A stretch of DNA of 64,000 nucleotides from Nitrospirota bacterium (GTDB taxonomy: Bacteria; Nitrospirota; Leptospirillia; Leptospirillales; Leptospirillaceae). Under the pieces are notes generated by a model. That model was given only the letters and a program-made list of their open reading frames with translations. It was not told the origin of the DNA and searched no databases. Below, piece by piece: positions 15,645 to 23,760 of the stretch. The translations under genes were made by a program, and so were the position numbers. The stretch lies in the NCBI GenBank assembly GCA_021801345.1, contig JAJYYA010000003.1, forward strand, positions 1 to 64,000. The letters run 5' to 3'. Within the stretch, counting starts at the first letter, position 1. Each line of letters starts with the position of its first letter.

Positions 15645-17119
15645 CCGTGGCCCTCGTATCCCTGATCCTTTCCCCGCTGGCCGGAGCCCTTGTCCTGGCC
15701 TTTTGGGGACACAAGAAGGTCGCCCCCGCCCTCAACATTCTCTTCTCCCTTCTGACCTTCGCCCTCTCGATACTTCTGGCCGACGAGGTCTACCGGAGCG
15801 GACCCCGGCTCGCGCTCGACGAACAGCTCTTCTCGGACGGGCTCTCCTCTCTCTTCCTCGTCGTCACCGGAGGGGTCGCGGCCACGACCTCCTTCTTCTC
15901 CTTTCGTTACATGGCCATCGAGGCGGCACACGGCCATCTCTCTCCGGAGAGGTCCCGGCTCTACCTTGCCCTCTACCAGGTTTTTGTTCTGGCGATGATC
16001 GTCGTCCTGGCCAGCAACAATCTCGGTCTTCTCTGGGTTGCCCTCGAGGGGGCAACGCTTGCGACCGTCCTTCTCGTGGGGTGGTCCCGCACCCCCTCGG
16101 CCATCAAGGCGTCCTGGAAGTACTTTATTCTTTGCGGCGTCGGCATCGCACAGGCGCTCTTCGGAACCATACTTCTTTACTTCGCCTCCGAGAAAACTCT
16201 CGGCCCGGGCGGTACGGCCCTTCTCTGGACGCATCTTGCGATGGTCAAGTCCCAGCTCGAGCCTACCGTCATCGGGCTAGCCTTTGTCTTTTTCGTCGTC
16301 GGCTACGGAACGAAGGTTGGACTGGTTCCTCTACACAACTGGCTCCCGGACGCCCATGCCGAAGGGCCCACCCCCATCTCCGCCGTCCTCTCCGGTCTTC
16401 TTCTGAATGTGGCTCTCTACGCCATCCTCCGGGTCAAGGTGCTGGCCGACGGAGCGCTTCACAGCGCCATGCCCTCCCGCCTTCTCATCGGATTCGGTCT
16501 GGTCACCCTCCTTCTGGCCTCGATCTCGATGTGGAAACGCCAGGACATCAAACGGCTCTTCGCCTACTCCTCCATCGAGCACATGGGGATTGCCACCTTG
16601 GCGTTCGGGATCGGCGGACCCCTCGCCACCTTCGCCGGCCTTCTTCATATGACCGCCCACAGCCTTGTGAAATCGGCGATATTTTTTGTGGTGGGGCACA
16701 TTGTCCAAACCTCCGGATCGCAGAAGATCCTTTCGATCCGGGAGGTGGCTGCCCGGACTCCTGGGCTTTCCCGGGCTCTCCTGGCCGGCGGCTTCGCGAT
16801 CACCGGCCTGCCCCCCTTCGCCCTCTTCGCCAGCGAGTTCCTGATCGTCTCCGAGGCGGCACGCCGCGCCCCCTATACTGTCCCTTTCTTGCTTTTTGCG
16901 CTCTTTGTCACCTTCGGGATCATTCTTTTCAGGATTCTCGAGATGAACGGAGGGGGACCGCCTCTTGAGAGCCCGGTGCTCCCGTCCCCCCCGCTGACCT
17001 TCTTTCCGGTCTGGATCCACCTGGGGGTCGCTCTTGTTATGGGCCTTTTCTTTCCTGCGCTTCTTGCATCCGTTTACCAAAAAGCCCTTCTTTCCCTCGG
17101 GCCGCTTTATGGAGGGTGA
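15641..17119 (+). CDS. hyfF: Hydrogenase-4-like membrane subunit F (NuoN/L-type)
   Basis: A second antiporter-like subunit of 492 residues. Core motifs are LLWVALEGATLATVLLVGW with the conserved Glu, GYGTKVGLVPLHNWLPDAHAEGPTPISAVLSG with the conserved Lys, SSIEHMGIATLAFG and HSLVKSAIFFVVGHI. These match HyfF and the NuoM/N superfamily, each predicted to move one proton. GTG 15641 overlaps the hyfE TGA. With hyfB this gives two antiporter-type pumps in the complex. No hyfD is present between E and F. Confidence 0.9.
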   Translation: MTVALVSLILSPLAGALVLAFWGHKKVAPALNILFSLLTFALSILLADEVYRSGPRLALDEQLFSDGLSSLFLVVTGGVAATTSFFSFRYMAIEAAHGHLSPERSRLYLALYQVFVLAMIVVLASNNLGLLWVALEGATLATVLLVGWSRTPSAIKASWKYFILCGVGIAQALFGTILLYFASEKTLGPGGTALLWTHLAMVKSQLEPTVIGLAFVFFVVGYGTKVGLVPLHNWLPDAHAEGPTPISAVLSGLLLNVALYAILRVKVLADGALHSAMPSRLLIGFGLVTLLLASISMWKRQDIKRLFAYSSIEHMGIATLAFGIGGPLATFAGLLHMTAHSLVKSAIFFVVGHIVQTSGSQKILSIREVAARTPGLSRALLAGGFAITGLPPFALFASEFLIVSEAARRAPYTVPFLLFALFVTFGIILFRILEMNGGGPPLESPVLPSPPLTFFPVWIHLGVALVMGLFFPALLASVYQKALLSLGPLYGG

Positions 17120-17120
17120 T

Positions 17121-18668
17121 GTGAACGAACGGCCATTCGATGAGGGAGGTCTCTGTCTCATTCCCTCGGAGGAGGGGATTCCCCGGGCGCTCCTTCCCCT
17201 CGACCTTCCTGAGAACTACCTGAGGGAGGCCCGATTTTTGAAGAGTTCCGGAGCCCGTCTCAAAGGAATCTGGGGCGCCACGTCAGAGACCCCCTCTCTT
17301 TATGCCGCCTTCCTTCTGAAGGAGGGGCTCGTCGTTCTCTCCCTCTCTCTCGCGCGTTCTACCCTTTCCTTCCCGTCTCTTTCAGGACTCTTCCCTGCGG
17401 CCGGGCGCTTCGAACGGACGGTGCGGGATCTCTTCGGATTCCGACCTGAAGGGCTTTCCGATCTTCGTCTTCAGACAAACCATGGACTCTGGGCCCGCCC
17501 GCCCCTTTCTGATCCCGACAATCCTCTTGCTTCTGATTCCCCTTCCTCCCCCCCGGAAAACTATCCCTTCGTTCGGGTCTCGGGCGAGGGGGTGCACGAG
17601 ATTCCAGTGGGACCAGTCCATGCCGGCATTATTGAACCCGGACATTTCCGATTTTCCGTTGTGGGGGAAAAGGTCCTCCGACTCGAAACCCGAATGGGCT
17701 ACACCCACAAGGGAATCGCCTCTCTCTTTCACGGGAGGAGTCTTGCGGAGGGGGCGAGACTCGCCTCTCGCATTTCGGGCGATTCTGCGGTGGCCTGCAG
17801 TCTGGTTTTTTCCCAGGCAGTCGAACAGGCGGCAGGAATCGCGCCTTCCGAAGGGAGCCGATTCGTTCGGGCGATTCTTCTCGAGAGGGAGCGCATTGCC
17901 AACCACCTCGGAGACCTTGGCGCTCTGGGAAATGATGCCGGTCTTGGGGCGGCCCTCTCCCTTTTTAGCCGCCTTCGAGAGAGACTGCACCGCACCAGTC
18001 TCACTGTTTTTGGCCACCGTCTTCTCTTTGATACCATAGTCCCCGGGGGCGTCTCCGCATCCCTTTCCGCATCGGCAATCGGACACCTCCTCGGGGAGTG
18101 CGACGATCTCACCCGGGAGATCTCTCAACTCGAGAGAATCTACGCCGACCATGGAGGGCTTCAGGATCGCTTCCAGAATACGGGAATCCTCCTTCCCGAA
18201 GTGGCTCATCTCTATGGGGTCGGCGGGGTCGCAGGACGGGCCAGCGGACAGGCCTTTGACGCCAGGGTCGACCACCGGGGCGATCCCACCCACCGTTTTG
18301 CCCCCGCGCTTTCCCTTGACCATACAGGCGATGTGGCCGCACGGGTCCGGATCCGATTTCTCGAAATTTTCGAGTCCCTGATCTTTACCCGCTCCCTTCT
18401 CCTTCACCTTCCCGAGCCCCCCCTCTCCATGGCTCTCCCGGATGCACCCGAGCCCCGGGAAGGGTGCGCCCTCGTCGAAGGTTTCCGGGGCGAGGTCATC
18501 GGATGGGTCCGTCTCCTTCAGGGAGAAGTCCTTGAGTCGGTCCATATCCAGGATCCTTCTCCCCTTCTCTGGCATGCGCTGGAGGCTGCGACGCCGGGGA
18601 ATCTCGTCGCGGACTTTCCCCTGATCAACAAGTCCTTCAACCCGAGCTACAGCGGAACCGACCTCTAG
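17121..18668 (+). CDS. hyfG: Hydrogenase-4-like large subunit G (NuoCD-like) lacking NiFe ligands
   Basis: A soluble large subunit of 515 residues: a NuoC-like region (about 1-125, ending VRDLFGF) fused to a NuoD-like region starting near residue 150 (VHEIPVGPVHAGIIEPGHFRF). In NiFe hydrogenases two CxxC motifs hold nickel. Here the first site reads RISGDSAVACS (residues 218-227) and the last reads SFNPSYSGTDL at the C-terminus, so the cysteines are replaced, mostly by Ser. It therefore cannot bind a standard NiFe centre and resembles NuoD in that respect. GTG 17121 follows GGAGGG by four bases; ATG 17109 is also in frame. Confidence 0.9.
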   Translation: MNERPFDEGGLCLIPSEEGIPRALLPLDLPENYLREARFLKSSGARLKGIWGATSETPSLYAAFLLKEGLVVLSLSLARSTLSFPSLSGLFPAAGRFERTVRDLFGFRPEGLSDLRLQTNHGLWARPPLSDPDNPLASDSPSSPPENYPFVRVSGEGVHEIPVGPVHAGIIEPGHFRFSVVGEKVLRLETRMGYTHKGIASLFHGRSLAEGARLASRISGDSAVACSLVFSQAVEQAAGIAPSEGSRFVRAILLERERIANHLGDLGALGNDAGLGAALSLFSRLRERLHRTSLTVFGHRLLFDTIVPGGVSASLSASAIGHLLGECDDLTREISQLERIYADHGGLQDRFQNTGILLPEVAHLYGVGGVAGRASGQAFDARVDHRGDPTHRFAPALSLDHTGDVAARVRIRFLEIFESLIFTRSLLLHLPEPPLSMALPDAPEPREGCALVEGFRGEVIGWVRLLQGEVLESVHIQDPSPLLWHALEAATPGNLVADFPLINKSFNPSYSGTDL

Positions 18669-18676
18669 GAGCCCCT

Positions 18677-19168
18677 ATGTGGAAACTTCTCTGGAAGATA
18701 CTGAAAACGGGCAATCTTACGGAGGCACAGAAAACAGACCCCGGATGCGCCACTCCTTCCGAGTATCGACACAGCGCCGCCATCCGCCATCTCGACGCCG
18801 GCTCCTGCAACGGCTGTGAGCTTGAGCTCTCGGCTCTTGAGAATCCCGTCGTCTCTCTTGGAAGCCGGGGTCTCTCCTTCGTGGCCTCTCCCCGCCACGC
18901 CGATATTCTTCTTGTCACCGGCCCGGTCACCTGCCATATGCGAGAGGCGCTTGAAATCACATCGGAGGCCATGCCTTCCCCAAAGCGGACCGTTGCCGTC
19001 GGGGACTGCGCAAAAGACGGCGGGATTTTTCGTGGAAGCTATGCCGTCTTGGACGGTCTCCCTCAGGTCATGGAGGTCGATGTCTTCGTTCCCGGATGCC
19101 CCCCCAAACCTGAGGAGATCGTCGAAGGCCTCCTCCGGGCCTTTGCCGAAAAGAAACAGACTACCTGA
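18677..19168 (+). CDS. hyfI: Hydrogenase-4-like small subunit I (NuoB-like, 4Fe-4S)
   Basis: A 163-residue iron-sulfur subunit equivalent to NuoB/HycG. The four cluster ligands of the N2-type centre are intact: C44 and C47 in GSCNGCELE, C111 in VGDCAKDGG and C141 in PGCPPKPEE. This is the terminal electron relay next to the large subunit. ATG 18677 has AGGAG upstream and follows hyfG by eight bases. Because this cluster is kept while the NiFe ligands in HyfG are lost, the complex probably remains an electron-transfer device. No polyferredoxin (hyfA/hyfH) or NADH-binding gene is in the window. Confidence 0.92.
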   Translation: MWKLLWKILKTGNLTEAQKTDPGCATPSEYRHSAAIRHLDAGSCNGCELELSALENPVVSLGSRGLSFVASPRHADILLVTGPVTCHMREALEITSEAMPSPKRTVAVGDCAKDGGIFRGSYAVLDGLPQVMEVDVFVPGCPPKPEEIVEGLLRAFAEKKQTT

Positions 19169-19355
19169 ACGATGTGCGTATTTTCGTTGTGTCCTGTCCC
19201 TCCGACATTCCTTATTTTCAAGCGGCTTGATTTGGTGCCGATCCCCCCTTACCATAGAAGAAGGTGCAGAGAAGACCGGGGGAATGACTTTTTCCCCTGC
19301 GATGTTCGGCCTCCTCTTTCCCGGATCAGTCCACCCCCCACAAAGCGAGACGACA

Positions 19356-19955
19356 ATGCCTCCAGCTTCAGAGATCTCTCACGATATCAAGTCCATCGCA
19401 CATCTTGTCCTGTCCTCGGAAAGACCTTTTTTGATGGTGGGATCCTCCACCTGTTGGGGTTGGAATGACACAGACGATACCCGACTGACCCTTATTGCCC
19501 GCCTTGAGGAGAATCTTCCAGGACTGTTCCGCACGCATGTTCCCGACGGGACACCCCTCGAAAGCCTCACCTTTTCTCCAGGACTCTCCATCCTGGCAGG
19601 CATTCCCAGACCCCGTCTGGAGGCCCTACTTGACCATCTCGACAAAATCCGGGACTCTTGCGGAAAAATCATTGTATACGACAATTTCGGCCTCACGCCC
19701 CGAAGAGGACACATCCACCTCGAGGCGCGAACCACGAGCTTTCTGGACGAACTTCTCGACACGATCGAGTTTATTCACGAGAAAAAGACCCTCGTTCCCT
19801 GGGGATTGACTCCCGAAGGACGCGCCTACAGAGAGAGCCTGAGAAGCTCTCCCGAAAAACGTCCCGACTGGAAATGGGACGAGACGAGAGCCGTCAATAT
19901 TCCGGAGGAGTTTCGCCACGATCTCGCCGCCGGACTTGACGAGCATGCGGAATAG
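19356..19955 (+). CDS. Protein of unknown function between the hyf and oxidoreductase operons
   Basis: About 199 residues from ATG 19356, or 223 from ATG 19284; neither start has a strong Shine-Dalgarno sequence. It has no signal peptide or membrane helix. Visible features include a Cys-Trp-Gly-Trp segment (GSSTCWGWNDTDDTRL), ARLEENLPGLFRTHVPDGTPLESLTF, an IIVYDNFGLTPRRGHIHLEART strand-loop region and an acidic C-terminus. I do not recognise a family. It lies about 190 bases after hyfI on the same strand and upstream of the oxidoreductase promoter, so it may belong to either system or to neither. Confidence 0.65.
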   Translation: MPPASEISHDIKSIAHLVLSSERPFLMVGSSTCWGWNDTDDTRLTLIARLEENLPGLFRTHVPDGTPLESLTFSPGLSILAGIPRPRLEALLDHLDKIRDSCGKIIVYDNFGLTPRRGHIHLEARTTSFLDELLDTIEFIHEKKTLVPWGLTPEGRAYRESLRSSPEKRPDWKWDETRAVNIPEEFRHDLAAGLDEHAE

Positions 19956-20098
19956 GGACCGCTGAATCTCCGGACCTTTATCCCCATCGCTCCCCAAAGA
20001 CAATTATCTGGAATGCTTTGCCTTTTTTTAAAGCACTTATGAAGCCTGACCGGCAGCTTTTTCCCCAGATTTTTCCGGTCGCATGCTCACGAGAGAGT

Positions 20099-20131
20099 TT
20101 GACTTGACTAAAGAACTGGTGATAGTGTATT
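20099..20131 (+). promoter_or_regulatory. Promoter candidate for the 2-oxoacid:ferredoxin oxidoreductase operon
   Basis: TTGACT at 20099-20104 and GATAGT at 20121-20126 are 16 bases apart. A second, overlapping TTGACT at 20104-20109 pairs with TGTATT at 20126-20131, also 16 apart. Transcription from here would give a leader of roughly 275 bases before the first gene. Confidence 0.5.
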
Positions 20132-20170
20132 CGGACGCTGGATCATAGTTGATTGCAGACCGCATTCATT

Positions 20171-20300
20171 GCGCGGGCTCGTTTTCGGTGCCCCACCGGG
20201 AACATCGTCGTCCGGAGCGTGCAAACGGTTGGTGGAAGTCAGCCATAAGAGGCCAACCGCAACACGGGACAACCGGACGAGCTCATCAGAGGGCCGCTCC
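20171..20300 (+). ncRNA. Candidate structured leader or small RNA upstream of the oxidoreductase genes
   Basis: Nested complementary segments form a rod. The outer stem is 20173-20180 with 20291-20297 (one bulge). A local hairpin CGGTG/CACCG lies at 20186-20198. An 8-bp perfect stem TCGTCCGG (20208-20215) pairs with CCGGACGA (20273-20280). GTG/CAC pairs at 20219-20221 and 20263-20265. A 7-bp terminal stem CGGTTGG (20226-20232) pairs with CCAACCG (20253-20259), leaving a 20-base loop. No credible open frame uses the region. It may be a cis-acting leader or an independent RNA with a 6S-like rod shape. It matches no riboswitch consensus that I recall. Confidence 0.4.
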
Positions 20301-20307
20301 AAGCTTT

Positions 20308-20340
20308 CTCGGGCCTTCTGGGGGCTCGGGCCTTCTGGGG
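20308..20340 (+). repeat. Tandem 16-base repeat in the leader
   Basis: The word ctcgggccttctgggg occurs at 20308-20323 and again at 20325-20340, a 17-base period, directly after the structured element. Confidence 0.8.
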
Positions 20341-20413
20341 AAATAAGTGAAAGTGTTTCGCACGTTTCTTCATTTTTTCATTACCGACCATCTTCCATAT
20401 CAAGGAGTCATTA

Positions 20414-21658
20414 ATGTCTGATTCGGCAGGAGTCAAGGACGTCCAGGCAGGAAAAGCCGCCGAGACAAAGAGTGCGGGCGATATCGAGCTGTCTGCGGGA
20501 GATCGCCAGAAGATCGTTACTCCTGAATACATGTTCTTCGAAGCTCCCCGCGAAAGGGCCTTCATCACAGGCTCTGAAGCCGCAAAGGAGGCCATTCGCC
20601 GCTCCAACGTGGACGTCGCCATCTCCTACCCGATCACTCCCCAGAGCGAGACCATGCAGCAGGTGGGCTCCCTCTGGGCCGAAGGATATGTCAAGGAATA
20701 CTTTCGCGGGGAAGAAGAAATCGGCGTGATGTCAGCCATTGCCGGATCTTCTCGCGCAGGAGCCCGCTCAATGACCGCGACCGCAGGACCTGGCCTTATG
20801 CGCGGAATGGAGGTCATTGCCTCATGGCCCGGAGGTCGCATTCCAGCCGTCCTCCTTATCATGTGCCGCGTGGTCAACGCCCCTCTCGCCATTCAGCCCG
20901 ATAACGTCGAGCTCGCCTACCTCCTCAACTGCGGTATCATCCTTTTCCACGGTGAAAACCAGCAGGACTTTTTCGACTACACCATGAAGGCTTTCATCAT
21001 TTCCGAGCGCCCCGAGGTCACGCTTCCTGTGGCCGTGGCTGTCGACGGATTCTTCGTCACGCACGCCCGCGGATATGTCAGCATGCCCTCAAAGGACATC
21101 AAGCTTCCGCCCAGAGATCCCTACGCCGAAGCCGTGCCGACGATGGACAACGAGAATCCTCCGGCCCGCCTCTCCCGTGACGCGCCGATCCAGAAGAGCA
21201 ACTTCATCAGCTACCAGGTCCACGCCTCTTGGCAGCAGGAGGTTTGGGCCGCCAACGAACGCTCTCGCCGGTACATCGAAAAGTACATGGGCGGGCTCAT
21301 CGAAGTCATCAATCCCGATGCCGAGGTCATGCTGATCGCCTCCGGGAGCGCCGTATCCCAGTCGCGCGAAGCTGTTCGCCAGGCGGAGGAAGAACACAAC
21401 ACGAAGATTGGCCTTATCAAGGTTCGCTCTCTCCGTCCGTTCCCGACTCCCGAGCTTCGCGCTGCCTGCAAGCACGCAAAGCGGATCATCGTCCCCGAGT
21501 TCAACTATATGGGATGGCTGCATCGGGAGATCGTCACCGCCCTCTACGGGTACTCGAAGGCGGAGATCGTTCCCGGACCCAGGGTGTACGGAGGGATGTC
21601 CATGCCGACCGAGATGATCCTCCAGACGATCTTCCCGAACAAGAAGTTCGTGTTCTAG
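20414..21658 (+). CDS. porA: 2-oxoacid:ferredoxin oxidoreductase, alpha subunit
   Basis: A 414-residue alpha subunit of a pyruvate- or 2-oxoglutarate:ferredoxin oxidoreductase, which reversibly links ferredoxin oxidation to reductive carboxylation of an acyl-CoA. The family entry SYPITPQSETMQQVG and the segment RGEEEIGVMSAIAGSSRAGARSMTATAGPG are clear, and the C-terminal FNYMGWLHREIVTALYG fits domain II. An N-terminal extension of about 40 residues precedes the fold. AAGGAG is seven bases before the ATG. It is the first gene of an alpha-beta-gamma-delta operon resembling the multi-subunit For/Por enzymes of Hydrogenobacter. Pyruvate versus oxoglutarate specificity cannot be read from the sequence. 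Confidence 0.93.
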   Translation: MSDSAGVKDVQAGKAAETKSAGDIELSAGDRQKIVTPEYMFFEAPRERAFITGSEAAKEAIRRSNVDVAISYPITPQSETMQQVGSLWAEGYVKEYFRGEEEIGVMSAIAGSSRAGARSMTATAGPGLMRGMEVIASWPGGRIPAVLLIMCRVVNAPLAIQPDNVELAYLLNCGIILFHGENQQDFFDYTMKAFIISERPEVTLPVAVAVDGFFVTHARGYVSMPSKDIKLPPRDPYAEAVPTMDNENPPARLSRDAPIQKSNFISYQVHASWQQEVWAANERSRRYIEKYMGGLIEVINPDAEVMLIASGSAVSQSREAVRQAEEEHNTKIGLIKVRSLRPFPTPELRAACKHAKRIIVPEFNYMGWLHREIVTALYGYSKAEIVPGPRVYGGMSMPTEMILQTIFPNKKFVF

Positions 21659-21737
21659 GGAACGCGATACGGCCCCCTTGGGGGGCGAAAGACTCACTTT
21701 GACAAAAACGCCTGTACGGACAATGTGGAGCTGAAAA

Positions 21738-22604
21738 ATGAGTTTGAAAAATATGACGATTACTCCCGGCTGGGAGAAGTACATGACCAAGGAATACATC
21801 GACCTCGTCGAGCGCGGACCCTATGGGAAGCAGAAGAAGGTCTCGGAGATGGGCTCCTTCAAGGAGGTTCTCGAAGAACACCCCATGTGCGCGGGCTGTG
21901 CCATGACCCTCTTTATTCGTCTGACCATGGTCGGTCTTCCCAACCCCGAACACACCATTCTTATCGGAACGGCCGGTTGCGGACGTCTCGCCCTGACCCA
22001 GACATCGATTCCCTTCATCTACGGAAACTACGGGGATACCAACGCCGTCGCCTCCGGTCTCAAGCGCGGCCTTGAAGTTCGATTCAAGGACCAGGCGAAG
22101 GATGTCGTTGTCATGGCCGGAGACGGCGGACTGGCCGACATCGGCTTCAGCGCGGTCATGCATTCCTGGTTTCGCAAGGAGCGCTTCACCACCATCATGC
22201 TCGACAACGAGGTCTACGGAAACACCGGCGGGCAGGAGAGCGGCATGACCGAACGCGGTGCACTCCTTAAGATGGCCCCCAAGGGAAAGCTTTTCGACAA
22301 GATGGACATGATGGGACTGGCCCAGACCTCGGGAGTTGCCTACATCGCCCGGCTGACACCAACCAACCCCACCCGGGTGGCTTCCGTTGTCCGGAAGGCC
22401 GTCATGATTGCTCGTGAAGTGGGGCCGACTTTCATCCAGGCCTACACCTCTTGCAACATCGAGTATGCCATTCCGACTCCCAAAGTTCTCGACGATGCCC
22501 GTGACATCGAATCCAAGCGCTACGGATTTATGGAGATCATCTCCGACGAAGCCAAGGCCTACCTTGACTCTATCGACACGGCAAAGAAGGCCAAGAAGGA
22601 GTAA
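21738..22604 (+). CDS. porB: 2-oxoacid:ferredoxin oxidoreductase, beta subunit (TPP-binding)
   Basis: A 288-residue subunit that binds thiamine diphosphate and one 4Fe-4S cluster. The cluster cysteines are visible in HPMCAGCAMTL, TAGCGR and the late TSCNIEYA. The TPP/Mg motif reads VMAGDGGLADIGF followed by MLDNEVYGNTGGQ. This is the catalytic core where CO2 is added to or removed from the hydroxyethyl-TPP intermediate. It lies 79 bases after the alpha gene, with GGAG shortly before the ATG. Confidence 0.94.
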   Translation: MSLKNMTITPGWEKYMTKEYIDLVERGPYGKQKKVSEMGSFKEVLEEHPMCAGCAMTLFIRLTMVGLPNPEHTILIGTAGCGRLALTQTSIPFIYGNYGDTNAVASGLKRGLEVRFKDQAKDVVVMAGDGGLADIGFSAVMHSWFRKERFTTIMLDNEVYGNTGGQESGMTERGALLKMAPKGKLFDKMDMMGLAQTSGVAYIARLTPTNPTRVASVVRKAVMIAREVGPTFIQAYTSCNIEYAIPTPKVLDDARDIESKRYGFMEIISDEAKAYLDSIDTAKKAKKE

Positions 22605-22663
22605 CAACGATCCGCAGGGAGCATCCGAACGCGCTCCCTGCCCTCTCTGAAGGAGATCTTCCC

Positions 22664-23359
22664 ATGCAACTCAAGCGTTACAACATCCGTATGGCCGGCA
22701 TCGGAGGACAGGGCGTCGTGACCGCGTCCCACATCCTGAGCAACGGCATGGTCATCAACGGTGGCGAGAGCACCCTCGTTCCCTTTTTTGGCTCGGAAAA
22801 GCGTATGGCCCCCGTTGAATCCTATGTTCGTATCGCCATAGACAAGATTTATGAGATCGGCGAGATCATCTACCCCAACGTTATCATGATTTTCCACCCC
22901 CAGGTGATTACCCACGGCAAGTCCTACACGATGCCGTTCTACTCCGGTCTCAAGCAGAAGGGCGTCGTGCTGATCAATTCTGACACGCCGATCCCCCTGC
23001 AGCCCGATGAGGTGCGCGAGCTTAAGGAGAGAGAGGCCCGCATTCATTATCTTCCTGCGACTACGATGGCCCGCGAGGTCGGAGGAACGGATTTGGCCAC
23101 AAATATGGCCATGGTGGGTGCTATCGCCTCCATCCTTGGGATCCCCACAATGGAGTCTCTTGAACAGTCCGTCCGCGAGCGCTTTCTCGGAAAGGGCTTC
23201 GTGGTCTCGGGAGGAACGGCGGCTCTCGACAATGTCATCGAGAAGAAGTTTGCCAAAAAGGAGCAGCTTCTCAAGAGCAACATGGCCGTCATCTCCGCCG
23301 CATACCAATATGCCCAGGATCACGGCTGGGCCGCAAAGTCCCAGAAGGCCCCTGTCTGA
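22664..23359 (+). CDS. porG: 2-oxoacid:ferredoxin oxidoreductase, gamma subunit
   Basis: A 231-residue gamma subunit with the family start RMAGIGGQGVVTASHIL and the FFGSEKRMAPVESYVRI segment. This domain contacts coenzyme A in related enzymes. The C-terminus extends with a helical KKFAKKEQLLKSN segment. GGAG lies before ATG 22664, 59 bases after the beta gene. Confidence 0.92.
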   Translation: MQLKRYNIRMAGIGGQGVVTASHILSNGMVINGGESTLVPFFGSEKRMAPVESYVRIAIDKIYEIGEIIYPNVIMIFHPQVITHGKSYTMPFYSGLKQKGVVLINSDTPIPLQPDEVRELKEREARIHYLPATTMAREVGGTDLATNMAMVGAIASILGIPTMESLEQSVRERFLGKGFVVSGGTAALDNVIEKKFAKKEQLLKSNMAVISAAYQYAQDHGWAAKSQKAPV

Positions 23360-23381
23360 TCTAACGTAAAGGAGAGCTCCC

Positions 23382-23666
23382 TTGTATCTTGTCGCCCATA
23401 TCGACCAAGCCATTTGTAGCGAGACCGCCTGCCGTCTCTGCACCCAGTATTGCCCCGAGGCGAATACCATTCTCTACGACAATGCCGCAAAGACGGCTTT
23501 TGTCGCAGTCGATCGCTGCAAGGGATGCGAGATCTGCGTCGGAATCTGCGACGACCTCGCCAAACATCATGCCATCAAGATGATTATGATCACCGATCTT
23601 CAGGACACCTTCGAGCTTTCAAAGGAGGGCTTTCGCCCCGAAACATGGACGGGCAAACATCCCTGA
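23382..23666 (+). CDS. porD: 2-oxoacid:ferredoxin oxidoreductase, delta subunit (2x[4Fe-4S])
   Basis: A 94-residue ferredoxin-like subunit. The first cluster motif is CSETACRLCTQYCPE (one wider gap than the textbook C-x2-C-x2-C-x3-C) and the second is CKGCEICVGIC. It relays electrons between the TPP site and external ferredoxin. The start is TTG 23382, with AAAGGAG about eight bases upstream. It is the last gene of the operon before a terminator. No separate epsilon (forE) gene follows. Confidence 0.9.
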   Translation: MYLVAHIDQAICSETACRLCTQYCPEANTILYDNAAKTAFVAVDRCKGCEICVGICDDLAKHHAIKMIMITDLQDTFELSKEGFRPETWTGKHP

Positions 23667-23692
23667 GCTCTGACTCAATATCGGAAAGACGG

Positions 23693-23730
23693 GAAAAGGA
23701 GGGCTCTCGGGCCTTCCTTTTCTTTTTTAA
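23693..23730 (+). terminator. Terminator after the oxidoreductase operon
   Basis: A stem of gaaaaggagggc with gggccttcctttt, followed by cttttttaa, gives a slightly imperfect hairpin with a T-run just downstream of the delta subunit gene. Confidence 0.7.
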
Positions 23731-23760
23731 AACTCACCGTCAATTTTTTGGAGCCCTCCC

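Noticed and set aside
17121-18668. Active [NiFe] hydrogenase large subunit
   Set aside because: Both Ni-ligand Cys pairs are replaced, so hydrogenase activity is unlikely despite the Hyf-type gene order.
20171-20300. CRISPR-like or palindromic repeat array
   Set aside because: The complementary segments occur once each and nest as a single rod. There are no regularly spaced repeats with unique spacers anywhere in the window.
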